A stretch of DNA of 64,000 bases from Cyprinodon diabolis (Eukaryota > Chordata > Actinopteri > Cyprinodontiformes > Cyprinodontidae). Shown one piece after another: positions 1 through 18,644 of this stretch (within the stretch, counting starts at the first letter, position 1; each line of letters begins with the position of its first letter). The notes under the pieces are model-generated. The model made no database searches and was not told the DNA's origin. It saw only the letters and a list, made by a program, of their open reading frames with translations. Location of the stretch: contig CM060062.1 of NCBI GenBank assembly GCA_030533445.1, positions 836,456 to 900,455 on the forward strand, read 5' to 3'. The position numbers and the translations under genes were made by a program.

Positions 1-6199
<6,199 letters not shown>

Positions 6200-6422
6200 T
6201 AAGCGCTGAGCTCCAGCAGACCTTTACTTCACCTTCCTGTGGCTCTGCAGCTCAGATCTGTCCGTCTTTAATGAAAATGTTTTCTTCTGTAGTCCGAAGG
6301 GTATGGAAGGAAGAGAAGATCTACATTCCCACCATTCCTGTTGATTTGGTGTCTTATCATTCCCAGCTGTGGATGTGAACTGGCCCCTGGGTCACAGAAT
6401 GGATGTTTGTATCAAAAATAAA
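6200..6422 (+). other. dpm1: dpm1 3' UTR and polyadenylation signal
   Basis: Untranslated sequence after the dpm1 stop codon. A canonical AATAAA lies at 6417-6422, about 220 bases after the stop, giving a short compact 3' UTR. Confidence 0.8.
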
Positions 6423-9400
6423 CGCTTTATATTGAAGCCACGGTTTGGTGGTCAGAGGCCGTAGAAGCGTCTTTCTATGACCTTAACAAGTAAGCTCTGT
6501 CCTTCATTAAATATCAGCTGGGCCTGATTTATTAGTTTCTCAGCAGCAGAAAAAAACTGGACATCTTTATTATCCGTCATTGGTTTAATCTGGAGGTTCT
6601 GCTCAAAGCGGAGCCGCTGGAAGGAGCCATGTTCCCGCTGTGATTCAGCCTTTTTCAGGGTTAACCCTGATCCTAACCCTAACCCTGGCCTCAACTTTGA
6701 AGGTTCCTACAGTTTTAAATTTTCAGGGTTTCAGTTGGACCTTAAAAAGCATTAAAACTCATTAAATCATAGTTTTTAAAATGAAGGCATTAAATGGCAT
6801 TAAAATTAATTAAATGTGATTATCAGTAGCGTTAAAACTCTCTTCATTTTTTCAAAGAAATATGTTTGTAAAACAGTTTGGACAGATATGTTCTATCAGA
6901 TATAACTGGTTCCACGCAAACATGCAGAACTGCTTCCGGTTGGTTGGAAAGTCACAATGTGTGGGAAAAAATGAAGCTTTGCATAACGGGTGTTAATGCT
7001 TTACAATCTCAGCTGCATGAGAGTTTACAATGTCCAACCAATGCAGTCCCGTCCGCAGTAGCTACCACCACAAACGGCACCTGGAGCAAACGCCACTAAA
7101 CGTCAGAAAATCAGGCTGTCTTCAAACAATATTTGGATCCAATGCAACGCAGCATGAGGAGGTTCTCTGGTGTCTGATCATCGCCGTGCAGCAACACTCA
7201 TCTGCTGCTGATGAAGGTGGATCTGAATTGATCCAGGCAATCTTTCCAGATTCAGAAATAGCCCAATCGTTCACCTGTGGAAAACAAATAGCTCACTCTT
7301 GGCTCATGTGCTTAGAAAATGTAATACTCTAGGAGAGATGTACAGGAGATGTGAGAACCGGAACCAACTGAGAGGCCTGCATCAATCATCTTTCTAAAAA
7401 CAAAAATGCATCCTTTGTACGGTCTGTCCCATGTTCGCTAGCATTTGCCTTTCATATTCATTTTGCAGGATGTGTTTTAGTATCTACTGATTTCAGATAT
7501 TTCCAGCTAAGTTCCGTTTCATTTTCAGTGCTGGTTTAACATCTTCCCAAGGCACTTTAGAATACAGCAATTTTTATTATTATTATTATTTTAGTCTGTT
7601 GTCATGGTTACTTGTTAATGGCATTAAGAATGATTAAATTAGAGTTACTAATTTCTGTATTAACCTTGTTTGTATGTCGACCCCCCCACCTTCTATCATC
7701 AACTACATGCAGTGAAATGATTGCTTTTTTTTCTTTTAATTTTCTTTGAAATATTTCAGTGTCAAAAAACATCAAGATTATGAAAAAAGCTAAATATTCG
7801 GCTCTGTCAGCCTCGTCAGCTAATTAACTCAAAGCACCTGATTTCCTCAACCTCTGAATCTTCTGAGTCCAGATCAGTTGGCGACACTTGCAGGAGGAAG
7901 AGAAACGCTGACATCCTGTTTCTTATTTTTACTGTCCAGCAGCGAAGCTGGTTTTCTGAATGACATGGAGAAGAACCTACAGATTTACTTTCCTAAAGCC
8001 AGACATACACTGTACCGTTATTTTTGCCCTTTTCGGGTGGTGCAAGAATTTTTTCCATGGGGTGGAGTTTCAGCATAATCGTGCGTCCTGCGCTGTGTAG
8101 CTATACAGGGGGTAACGAGGGCCGATCAGCCAACCACCACCTCCTAATCAGGAATCTGAAGGTCAGGACAAAATCAAACATGTTTGAAATTCAGGCGGCT
8201 GTGGTGAGGTGTCGGTGGGCAAATCCTGCTGTCGAAGCAGAGCTACGACCCGATTTACCAGAACCTCCAGCACTGCGCATGTCCAGCACCATCTCTCGGA
8301 GCTGATGTGATTTTAGACGTACAGTGCTATCGTTGGGTCGCACAGTGTGAGAACAAACATCGTGAACTTTTAAACTGATTTCAATCTACAGTTTGAGTTG
8401 TAGCTGCGTGCAACGATTGAAATATTGCACATTGTATGCCCAGCTTTAGCGGAGCAGATGTAGAAAACACTACTTAAAATAAAGTAAACTAATTAAGATG
8501 AATTTAGTTCAAACCCCAGCTCTACGCTGAACAAATGTGTCTAAAGATACCTGGATGTGTGAACACACTCTGTATAGAAGAGTTTCTTCAAAAGATTGTT
8601 CAGCAGTGGATGTGAGGGGCCTCAGACCCACCCATCCAGGACCCAGAATTCATGCAAAGGTTCTTCCCCCAAGAGAAGAGCCTCATCGGAAGCACCCAGC
8701 AGACACAGGGCAGAACCCAGGACACATCCACAGCAGGGGGCCCAAACAGGCAAGGAAACCCAGACCCTGGCAAACAGCCACCAGGAGGTAGCCACCACAC
8801 AGCATGGCGACCGGCTCACGCTGCAGGAAACAGGCCCATATTTAGTGAAGGGGCTGAGAAACGTGGAAAAGAATATTGCTCAAAGAAGCTGTTTCTTTGC
8901 TCTGTCCAGGCATGATTATGAAAAGCTAGGTGAAAAATATTTAGTAGGTAAAGATAATGGAAGGCCCTAGGAGGCCTGTAAAGGAAAGTCCATTCAATAA
9001 GGAGGCATGAGGCTGTAGTTAATGCATCAAGAGCAACCTCACACAGAGCAACCTCACACAGAGCAACCCCATGTACGGGCGTCATACCTGGGCTAAGGAG
9101 ACAAACAAGAAGAAGGTTGCTCTGTGGTCCAAAGTCCTTTGCATAAAGGGAAAGTTTGCATTTGGCTACCAATGTCTTCCAGGAAAGGACTGATGTTCCA
9201 CCAGCAGTGATGATGGGGGACGCTGTGCTATCTAGTTGGTCTCCTGCGGTTCCTGAAGTTCAACAACTGCCAGGACTTTATGGGGTCATGGAGGTCTGCT
9301 GTACTGCAACTTTTAAAAGTATCTCTGCTTCAACACACCTGAGCCAAATAGGGTCATCAGGTCCTTCCGTCATTTGACTGAGACATGGAAGCAGAGACGC

Positions 9401-10540
9401 ATCTGAAAGGTGGAGGACAGCGGGCCGCGAGGAACCCTGCTCTGGAGCACTGCAGGCTTCCTTCTGACAAAGATGCTGGTGTCATAAAGAACAACAGAAT
9501 AGAATGGAAAATCTCTTTATCGTCCCTCAGTGGGGAAACTCTGGTGTTTACTGCAGCAATAAGATTATTTTAAAAAATGGTCACACAGATATGGACCTTA
9601 GAAAAATGTATAAGAATAACATGATGGTAAAGAGTTAAAAGATAAACAATAAAATACTGTAAAGTGTTTTAACAATATATACAAGTTCCTGGGGGCCCCA
9701 TAAAAATCTGTTTCCATGTATGGTTAATACAGCTATTCCTTATTTGTGCACATTAATTAAGTTTTTGATAAAATGCCATCAGAACGGTTATGATATTAAG
9801 CCATGTTAATATTCTCCTGCATATTTAATGACTTTGACTGTTTGAAATGGATGAAACTTTCCTTCTGAGAGACGTACCTGAATCATTCTATCCATCTACA
9901 TCCCTGTCTGCCCCCCCTACTGCCCACCCCTCCATCTATTCATTCATCTGACTTCCCCAACTGTCCATCCTTTATTCACCTTTCTAAGATTTACAGAAAC
10001 ACGACTGCAGAGCTGGTATTTCAACACGCTTAAGATGGACGTGACTCCAAACAAAGAAAGAAAAAGGAGACAGTTTTATTATAGCAGATTTTTATTATAA
10101 TAGATTTAATATTTTTATTATAAAGACAGTTTTATTATAAAGATCCCTGATATATGTTTATAACAATTCTTCTTCGTTTGGCTGTGGTGCATCTGGGCTA
10201 CTGCTTCCCTACTGGGAGACAAACATACAGTATATGGGGCTATTTAAGCGGTTCAGGGTTAGGGCGCTCCATAAACCAATCCCAGTAAAGCTGCCCGGTG
10301 CCCACTAACTGCCATCTAGCGGTGTCCCAGTTAGAACTGGTTCTGAGCGAGGAGCTGACGCCCCCTGTCGGAGAGCTCCGGTAACCGCTGCGGTGGTTGT
10401 TTATCCATAAACAGACAGAAAAAATAAAAACAGTCAGACAGGAAGAGGTCTGTTTTAACAGCTGTTTGCTTCTTTAGGATCAATCAGAAGTTTTGATGCT
10501 AGCAGCTTAGCTGGATCTTACGGTCAGATCATTTATGCTA
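6423..10540. other. dpm1-adnp intergenic region
   Basis: No gene is recognisable. The visible content is repeat family B copy 2 (7997-8345), a few direct repeats of a GAGCAACCTCACACA unit near 9031-9070, and transposon debris around 9490-9820. The segment 9665-9815 is an inverted match to 38146-38290. Short open frames here are small and unsupported. Confidence 0.6.
7997..8345. repeat. diverged DNA-transposon-like repeat family B, copy 2
   Basis: Second member of the family described at 4524-4850, in the same orientation. It continues into a tail containing GACGTACAGTGCTATCGTTG. The copies are diverged, so they are old or independent insertions. Confidence 0.5.
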
Positions 10541-10912
10541 ATAAGGCAGACGTCACTTCCGCTTCTTTTATTTGCGCCATTTTGGATTGGGCAGTTTGCG
10601 GCTGGCTGTATTGTCTGTCAGAGGAGAAGCTGTTTCGTCTCTACAGGAACTATTAGCTGCTTTCTTTTTCACCGGGACAGCAGCTGACATGGACCCGCCC
10701 TCAGCGCTCCGGGGAGCGGCCCAGCTAGCTGCCCGCTGAGCCTCTCTCCGTTTCCGCCCTCCAGCCAGAGGAGAGCCGCTGTCGGTGAGGGACCGCCGGG
10801 CTTCGGAGGGGAGGGCGGGGGCAGACCGACGGCCAGAAGGCAGCAGGGAGGATCCAGCTGTGCGGGAGGGGGGCTCGGTTCGCTCACACGGGACTCCTGG
10901 ATGTGAAAGCAG
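10540..10912 (+). promoter_or_regulatory. adnp: CpG-rich promoter and probable non-coding exon 1 of adnp
   Basis: A GC- and CpG-rich block follows AT-rich intergenic DNA. It contains a CRE-like GACGTCAC (10549-10556), an ETS-like CTTCCGCTTC and a YY1-like GCCATTTTGG near 10576. It ends in a good splice donor, AAAGCAG followed by GTAAAGC, with the exon ending at 10912. ADNP genes have non-coding 5' exons and this is the only such island upstream of the adnp start on this strand, so I infer it is the adnp promoter and first exon. No transcript evidence is available. Confidence 0.65.
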
Positions 10913-12429
10913 GTAAAGCTGAGGGTCAGAGTACCGGAGACATGTGGCCGCTAACGGTGCTCTACCTGCGGGGCTGAGATGCTGAAGGTGTCGGTGGGAC
11001 CCCGGTGGGGGGGGGGGGTGGCAGTTAGTTAGGAGCTAGCTTAGCATGCTAGCTGAGCGCTGTGCCCCCCCCCTCCCTCCTGTTCTTTGTCAGCAGCTCG
11101 ATCCAAGCAGATGTTTCTCAACCAACATGAATTCAATGGTTCAGGCTGCATCCATTCAAACTGCTTTTATTGTTTTATTAAGGATCAGGAAGGTTCAGGT
11201 GACATCAGGGCTGCTCACACCTGGTGGAGGAAGATGATGATGATGATGATGTTTTCACCAGCAGCCCAGAGTCACTCACCTTTGTCCAGGTGTTCAGCCA
11301 TGAGGAGGAACCTGCTCAGGTTCTGAGGACCGCAGAACAGGAAGCCTGTTCTCTCCCCAGTGTTTCCTCCCCTCCCCACTCCCCCCAGCTGCCCCTCTTT
11401 CTCCCACCCTCTTCCATTTTCCCTCTCCACCCTCCCTTCCTCTCTGCCTGACCTCCCTGTCTCACCCCTCACCCCCCCTTCCTCTCCTCTCTCCCATTGC
11501 ACTCCTTCCAATCTCTTGCACTGACTCCCCCTCCTCTTCCTCCTCCTCTCTCACACATGCCCTCCCCCTCTCCAGTCTCCCTCCCTCCCCCTTGCTGCAG
11601 ACATATTGTAGGGGCTGCTGGTTCCTCAATAGGAGGCGCCATTCTGTGATGGCATCGCCAGGAAGGGAGGAAAAGAGGCCAGAGGAGAGTCGGCTGCTTA
11701 CATAAGAGGAGTCCTCTGCAGCGTCTCCTAACGTGGAAGGAGGAGTCCTCTGCAGCACCTCCTAACATGGAAGGAGGAGTCCTCTGCAGCACCTCCTAAC
11801 ATGGAAGGAGGAGCGGAGGAGGAATAAGGCAGGATGGGGAGGCGGCTGCAGGTCCTGGTTACCTGTTTGTGTTGGAACCGGCCGATGTGTTCACTGTTGG
11901 TGCTCAGCTTCATGTTGATTTGTCATTGTAAATGGTGACCTTTGACCCCTGGTCACAAATTGTTTTGACTTGTGAAGCAAAGCCAGCACTGGATGAGGGA
12001 ACTGAACTAAACTTTTTACCGATAAAACGGTGAAAGTAGATTCATTAACGGAGGTGAAGCTATGATCTGTGGTTCAGAGGCGTCTCTAAATAAAACACAA
12101 ACTCCTGCCGTTCTCATTCATCAGGTGTAAACATCTGATCACTGCAAATGATGGCGAGGACATGGTCAGTTTGACGCAGAGTAGAAGCGCCGAAAGAAGC
12201 AGCCTAATGTTTGAGGGGAAAGTTTTTCACCGCTGCAGATTGTTCTGTTTCCAGGAGACGCTTCTGGAACCTCACTGATGAACTGATCAAACCGTTGTGG
12301 TTCTTTGCTCCACTGAGTCTCAGGTTCTCCTCATGATGATGATATAAAGTAGGATCTCTGAGCGTCTCTCAGGACGGCCCAGGTCTCGCTCGCATGGTGA
12401 CCTGCTGCTTCTGTGGGGAACAGAACCGA
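10913..12429 (+). other. adnp: adnp intron 1, proximal part
   Basis: No coding sequence is evident. A strongly pyrimidine-rich tract (C/T on this strand) spans about 11370-11600, with a short GATGAT run near 11235-11251. A 34-bp minisatellite of three copies lies at 11706-11815 (landmark CCTCTGCAGCACCTCCTAAC). The open frames in the pyrimidine tract are composition artefacts. Confidence 0.6.
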
Positions 12430-13184
12430 CCAGCATACCCCGTCAGACCAGCATACTCCATCAGACCAGCATACCCCGTCATACCAGCATACTCCATCAG
12501 ACCAGCATACTCCATCAGACCAGCATACCCCTTCAGAGCAGCATACCCCGTCATACCAGCATACCCCGTCAGAGCAGCATACCCCGTCAGAGCAGCATAC
12601 CCCGTCAGACCAGCATACCCCTTCAGACCAGCATACCCCATCAGACCAGCATACCCCATCAGACCAGCATACCCCGTCATACCAGCATACCCCTTCAGAC
12701 CAGCATACCCCGTCAGACCAGCATACTCCGTCAGACCAGCATACTCCGTCAGAGCAGCATACTCCGTCAGAGCAGCATACTCCGTCAGACCAGCATACCC
12801 CGTCAGAGCAGCATACCCCGTCAGAGCAGCATACCCCGTCATACCAGCATACCCCTTCAGACCAGCATACCCCGTCAGACCAGCATACTCCGTCAGACCA
12901 GCATACTCCGTCAGAGCAGCATACTCCGTCAGAGCAGCATACTCCGTCAGACCAGCATACCCCGTCAGAGCAGCATACCCCGTCAGAGCAGCATACCCCG
13001 TCAGACCAGCATACCCCTTCAGACCAGCATACCCCATCAGACCAGCATACCCCGTCATACCAGCATACCCCTTCAGACCAGCATACCCCGTCAGAGCAGC
13101 ATACTCCGTCAGAGCAGCATACTCCGTCAGAGCAGCATACCCTGTCAGACCAGCATACCCCGTCAGAGCAGCATACCCATAGCC
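12430..13184. repeat. 18-bp minisatellite, about 42 copies
   Basis: Tandem array of the unit CAGCATACCCCGTCAGAC, with a few recurrent single-base variants (CCCC/CTCC, CGTC/CATC/CTTC, AGAC/AGAG/ATAC). Because 18 is divisible by three and the unit lacks stops, long open frames exist on both strands. They are not genes. The array lies in adnp intron 1. Confidence 0.97.
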
Positions 13185-13384
13185 AATAGCCATTCATGCC
13201 TTTAGTCTTGTACAGAAAATAGACTTTAAACGACCTCGATGGGCATGAATTCCTTTTAGTCATATATAAAAAAACAAGTATGTGACTGAAGGGATGCACG
13301 CTTGTAGAGGTAGTTTAAAGTCTATTTTTTGTACAAACTAAAGGGATAAAAACGCCAATCTGACGTCTTGCGCTGCGTATAGAC

Positions 13385-14115
13385 TAGTGATGGGACGATT
13401 TCTGAAAACCGTCCGAACCGTTCGGTTCTACTGTCTCGGTTCGGTTCGCGTGTGTTGCGTTCCGTTCATGCGCTGCTCCTTTTTCTCATAGGTGAAGCGT
13501 TTACACTCCAGAGCAGAAGGTGGCGGTACTGCGACCAAAGCCATCCACCAGTAGTAAACAAGAAGAAGAAGAAGCGAAGCAGCGTAGCCGGGTGTAGCAG
13601 AAAAAAATCAGTTGTTGTGGAGAATTGTGTGGGTATGGCGAGCGGGAAAGAACAGGAGTTGGAAGACGCGCCAGCAGCACTTTATAGGTCCGCTGTATGG
13701 GACCACTTCGCATTTAGAGTGACCTACGATGACGGCGGGAAGAAAGCTGTGGATAAAAGTGCAACAGTGTGCTAGCATTGTGCAACATGTTTGGTTTATG
13801 CTAACAGCAACACGACCAACATGTCATGCTAACCCCTAAATCCCTCACACTCCGTCCGCTCCGCTCTGAGTTCCTTGGAGATGGTAGAGGGCAGCGCCAG
13901 ATGATTAAATTCAAAGCAGCAAAACATGCGGACATGATCCAAATGATCCGCGGATCATTTAAAATAATTACAATCCATTATTTTTTGGGGGATTTTTTTC
14001 ATTAATTTCATAAATTTTTATGGGATTTTGGTGTAACAATCAACATATACCGAACCGTGACCACGAAACCGTGAATCGAACCGAACCGTGGATTTTGTGA
14101 ACCGTTCCACCCCTA
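13385..14115 (+). mobile_element. hAT-like element with a decayed BED-finger fragment
   Basis: Terminal inverted repeats TAGTGATGGGACGATT (left) and, reversed, TAGGGGTGGAACGGTT (right) bound 731 bp. The flanking octamers are GTATAGAC (13377-13384) and ATATAGAC (14116-14123), a hAT-type 8-bp target duplication with one mismatch. Inside, the + frame at about 13635-13773 encodes the start of a BED zinc finger, with motifs AVWDHF and DKSATVC. A stop then replaces the next residue after the first cysteine, so the frame is dead. A second copy of this BED segment lies inverted at 37742-38025. Confidence 0.85.
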
Positions 14116-14125
14116 ATATAGACCA

Positions 14126-15192
14126 TAGGGCTGGGCGATATAGAAAAAAAGCTTATCGATAAAAAAAAATGCATATTGATCGATATCGATAATTATTGAA
14201 AAGATTTGAAACCATATTTTATCTGCAGCTCTGCCTGGACTTTTATGATATTGCTAAATGATTTTATTTTAATAAAGAACACAAACACAGACTTTAAATA
14301 AAAGTTACTTAAGAGAGCTGGGTTATGTTATTAAATACTGACAAAGAATAAACTAAAGTGACCAGAAAGTGACCAAAATAAATATAACAAATAAATAAAT
14401 AGAATCCCCTATTTGGGTGGGAATAGTCCACCACCAGCTTGTGGTAATTAAAAGATTGTAGGACTAGGCTATCATGGAAACTCCACTCAACAAGAACAAA
14501 AACCCAAACCAACTCACCCTTCATTCTAGCATTTCTATGGGGGATTTTTTCTCTCCCCTATTCTTGTAGAGGTGCTGCTGGCACCTCGTTATGGTTCAGC
14601 TTAGCTTCCTGCTTTAACCTGAGTTCTTACTTTGAAGTTTCTGCCCCTCAGCATTTTTCTCTCAATTGTTAGAACTACGTGGGAAACTGCCCAGAACTGA
14701 ATATAAATATATATATATATATATGAGCCGCACCGGGGCCTACACAGCTCGTACTCCTGCGGCTGAGATGATAAAAAAAATAAATAAAAAAGTTGGTTGT
14801 GTTATCAGACTGGTTTCACTGGTTCCCGACACATTTTACAGATGACTGTGGTTTGTTTTTTGTCCGACTTGCCATGACCGAAATACTGCCAGACTGCCGA
14901 ACTACAAAAACCTTCTTTGAAACAATTTCCTCCGCCTCTCCTGCTGCGACATCTTCATGTGCTCTGTGTTGTGGTTTGAGAGGGCGGCGCTTTGTGACGG
15001 CGTGCCTGGGTCCGCGATTGTGATTGGTTGGGAGGAAGCAGTGACTAGCATAAACCTACATGCTAGGCTACAATGAGAAGGAAGGAAAACTGCGTTTCTT
15101 TTTTATCGAACTTTTATTGACCCTCTTTTTTTGTGTTGCGCCACACGTCTATCGATCGATATATATCGTTATTGAAATATCGCCCAGCCTTA
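14126..15192. mobile_element. non-autonomous hAT-like element with perfect 8-bp target duplication
   Basis: Inverted ends TAGGGCTGGGCGATAT and, reversed, TAAGGCTGGGCGATAT bound 1067 bp. The octamer ATAGACCA flanks both sides exactly (14118-14125 and 15193-15200). The interior is AT-rich, with TATCGAT-type palindromes next to both ends and no transposase. The left target duplication overlaps that of the preceding element, so the two inserted side by side. Confidence 0.9.
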
Positions 15193-15295
15193 ATAGACCA
15201 TAGGTATGCTGGGCTGACAGAACACCAGGTGGTACCCACAGGTGTCGTTATTAACAAGCAGGATAACGGAGTTTCTGTCCAGAGTTTGTTTCTAT

Positions 15296-16322
15296 GGCTA
15301 CGTTCACACTGCAGGCCTTGATGCTCAATTCCCCTTTTTTTTTTTTTTTTTGAGTTGCCGTTCAGATTTCCAAATATGTAACTTCTATGTGATCTCCTGT
15401 GTGAACTGCCTTCATACAAAGCGAATGGCCTGCGTGCGCAGTAGAGGACACAGTGATGTCATAAGCCAGTGTGCTCTGTGTCTCCGGAAGTAAACCTGCA
15501 CGGTAGAGCTGGAGAGCAGCTAGTCATTTCCCCGACACTTAAAACTCCATCTTTTCAAAATGGTTATAAAAAAAGACTGCTCTCTGCATCATCGGCCATC
15601 ATGGTTGTTCTTTTTCTTCCCGCTTCTGCGTAGCAGGACGCAGTATAGTGACCTTTGTTCAGGGGTGGATCTAGGAAATGTGGGGCCCTAGGCAAAGACA
15701 GGCAGGGGCCCCTCTGATCTGAGAACACATAAACAGCCCCATTCTCCAGATAGAGAAATGTTAATAGAATAGACATCCATGATCTGTTCTAGGTTGTGTC
15801 CCTCTCTTCTTGTCCCTTTTCTTCTTGTTTTCCTCTCTATGTTTTGTACTCAGCTGACTTTTCATGCTGTCTCTAAAGGAATGAAAGATTTTTTCCAAGC
15901 ACTAAGCTCACTTAGCTGATTGCTCCTTCCTGTGTTTCCAAAAAGGCCAAAGTAAATAACCCAGTCCTTCTTTTCACTGTAGACAAGCCATGATCTGCTT
16001 ATCTGTTCTCCATTTTTCATTTGGATGAAATAATAGCTGCATGAATCATGACAGCAGACAAGATAGAGGAGAGCAGGAGGCGGGGTTACCAATCTACTTG
16101 CTCTGGAGAGCAGAGTTCGCTGCTTTTAGATGTTGTCTCCAAAGTCTCCAGTAGCAGAAAAAAGTCTCTAGTATGAGGGTTAGGGTTGAGACACCTAGTA
16201 TTACTTAACGCCTTTTAGTATTAATGCCGTTCAGGTCGGATGAATGCGACCTGGCTGCTCAGACATGGGTCACATTAGAAAAGATCACATATTGTCTCTT
16301 CATGCTGCTTGGTGAACGTAGC
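15296..16322. mobile_element. MITE-like element with GGCTACGTTCA ends, composite
   Basis: GGCTACGTTCACACTGCAGG at the left is matched by GGTGAACGTAGCC at the right as an inverted end. The interior near 15664-15720 contains the start of another repeat (GGGGCCCTAGGCAAAGACAG) that recurs at 36230. I see no clear target duplication, so the exact borders are uncertain. There is a run of 19 T residues near 15333. Confidence 0.55.
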
Positions 16323-16592
16323 CTAACATAATCAAAACTTGCAGGATCAAGTTTTATTTAAATAAACAGTATAATACAGTGGGGCAAAAAAGTATTTAGT
16401 CAGCCACCAATAGTGCAAGTTCTCCCACTTAAAAAGATGAGAGAGGCCGGTAATTTTCATCATAGATATACCTCAACTATGAGAGACAAAATGAGAAAAA
16501 AAAATCCAGAAAATCACATTGTCTGATTTTTAAAGAATTTATTTGCAAAATATGGTGGAAAATAAGTATTTGGTCAATAACAAAAGTTCATC

Positions 16593-18644
16593 TCAATACT
16601 TTGTTATATACCCTTTGTTGGCAATGACAGAGATCAAACGTTTTCTGTAAGTCTTCACAAGGTTTTCACACACTGTTGCTGGTATTTTGGCCCATTCCTC
16701 CATGCAGATCTCCTCTAGAGCAGTGATGTTCTGGGGCTGTTGCTGGGCAACACGGACTTTCAACTCCCTCCAAAGATTTTCTATGGGGTTGAGATCTGGA
16801 GACTGGCTAGGCCACTCCAGGACCTTGAAATGCTTCTTACGAAGCCACTCCTTCGTTACCCGGGCGGTGTGTTTGGGATCATTGTCATGCTGAAAGACCC
16901 AGCCACGTTTCATCTTCAATGCCCTTGCTGATGGAAGGAGGTTTTCACTCAAAATGTGACGATACATGGCCCCATTCATTCTTTCCTTCACACGGATCAG
17001 TCGTCCTGGTCCCTTAGCAGAAAAACAGCCCCAAAGCATGATGTTTCCACCCCCATGCTTCACTGTAGGTATGGTGTTCTTTGGATGCAACTCAGCGTTC
17101 TCTCTCCTCCAAACACGACGAGTAGAGTTTTTACCAAAAAGTTCTATTTTGGTTTCATCTGACCATATGATATTCTCCCAGTCATCGTCTGGATCATCCA
17201 AATGCTCTCTAGCAAACTTGAGACGGGCCTTGACATGTACTGGCTTAAGCAGGGGGACACGTCTGGCACTGCAGGATTTGAGTCCCTGGCGGCGTAGTGT
17301 GTTACTGATGGTAGCCTTTGTTTCTTTGGTCCCAGCTCTCTGCAGGTCATTCACTAGGTCCCCCCGTGTGGTTCTGGGATTTTTACTCACCGTTCTTGTG
17401 ATCATTTTGACCCCACGGGGTGAGATCTTGCGTGGAGCCCCAGATCGAGGAAGATTATCAGTGGTCTTGTATGTTTTCCATTTTCTAATAATTGATCCCA
17501 CAGTTGATTTCTTCACACCAAGCTGGTTACTAGTGATGTTATGAGATGAGCCGAGGCTTCGAGGCGTGTGTCGAGTAATGGAGGGGGCGTTTCCCCGAAG
17601 CGCGTGTCAAGGCGTGATTCATTTAGAGGAGGGGCCAAAATTGATGACGTCCGAGGCCTCGTTACCGTGATACCATGTGACCGCTCCGGGAAGTGGTTCA
17701 GAATGCGCAAGAATTTTGACAGGCATCTAAACAGCCTCAGTGTTCAGTCAAGATGTGGGAGTTTGGAGGAGAGATGCTCTCAGCTGGATAAAGTTTGGAT
17801 AGATTCTAATAATAGATTGGTTGGAAAAACAACCAATCTAGTTGCTAATTTGGTTGGAATAAACAATGTAATGATCAAAATTTGACCAAACCACTGGACA
17901 AAGCCCGCGTTAACACGTCAGTGTTTAGAAGTATTTTCTCCTAGGTGAGATCAGCTACATAGGTGGCGTTAGTTGTAAGAGTCACGCTCCCACTTAAGAG
18001 GTTGGTGGTTCAAGTCCTGTCTTTGACATTTGAAAATTTCGATTACACTTAATTATTTTGGCTGTTGAGACTAATTTGCATTTTTTTGCCCGAGTAAAAA
18101 TATAGATTGGGTAAATTAGGTAGGTTAGCCAAAAGATTGGTTGAAAACAACTTCCAACCTGATTAAAACCAAAAAACGTGGAAAAACTATCATGTTTGAA
18201 TAAAAATGACTAACACCTTTCATTTTGCTCATCATTAGCCAATTTGCACAAACACTGTCACTGTCTGCTTGAGTTTATTTCACTAAAATGGCAGAAAAAC
18301 GGTGCACCTTAAATTATTGTTCTAAGAAATTTTACACTTAAAAAACTTACAAAAGATTTTATTATACACACCAACCATTAATAATTTCAAGGGAACTTAA
18401 AAGGGGGAAAAAAGGAAAAACAGTTGCAAAAAAAAAATGATTTTATTACAAACTGTAGTTCTGCACTCCACCAGTAGGTGGTGACATGTTCACATGAAGC
18501 CTCATGAACTGTGGGGATCGTGCCTCATGAGGCTTCATCTCACCATCACTACTGTTTACCTGTTGCAGATTCAGACTTCCCAGCCTGGTGCAGGTCTATA
18601 ATTTTGTTTCGGGTGTCCTTTGACAGCTCTCTAGTTTTGGCCAT
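16593..18644 (-). pseudogene. Tc1-like DD34E transposase interrupted by insertion
   Basis: Reading leftward, the start ATG is at 18644 (MAKTRELS). Coding continues to 18560, is broken by the nested 1021-bp element, and resumes at 17530 to a stop at 16593. The main part (16593-17516, 307 residues) has a paired helix-turn-helix N-terminal region and the catalytic motifs [14 protein letters not shown] and [11 protein letters not shown]. The second aspartate and the glutamate are 34 residues apart, as in Tc1/mariner DD34E enzymes. I saw no stop or frameshift outside the insertion. The transposase is therefore broken by the insertion rather than by decay, which suggests a fairly young Tc1 copy. 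It would cut and paste at TA sites. Confidence 0.92.
17531..18551. mobile_element. hAT-like non-autonomous element nested in Tc1
   Basis: Ends TAGTGATG at the left and CATCACTA at the right, extended by GAGATGA(A)GCC-like subterminal matches. The flanking octamers are CTGGTTAC (17523-17530) and CTGTTTAC (18552-18559), an 8-bp target duplication with one difference. No transposase is present. At about 17960-18030 a tRNA-like patch (GGTGGTTCAAGTCC, resembling a pol III B box) is visible but does not fold convincingly as a tRNA. Confidence 0.88.

Noticed and set aside
11272..11792. Several Gly/Arg/Glu-rich minus frames
   Set aside because: Caused by the pyrimidine-rich tract and the 34-bp minisatellite in adnp intron 1.
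12331..13299. Open frames on both strands over the 18-bp array
   Set aside because: The unit length is a multiple of three and stop-free, so open frames are automatic.
17960..18030. Possible tRNA gene inside the nested hAT-like element
   Set aside because: A B-box-like GGTTCAAGTCC and a weak A-box are visible, but the acceptor and anticodon stems do not pair convincingly.
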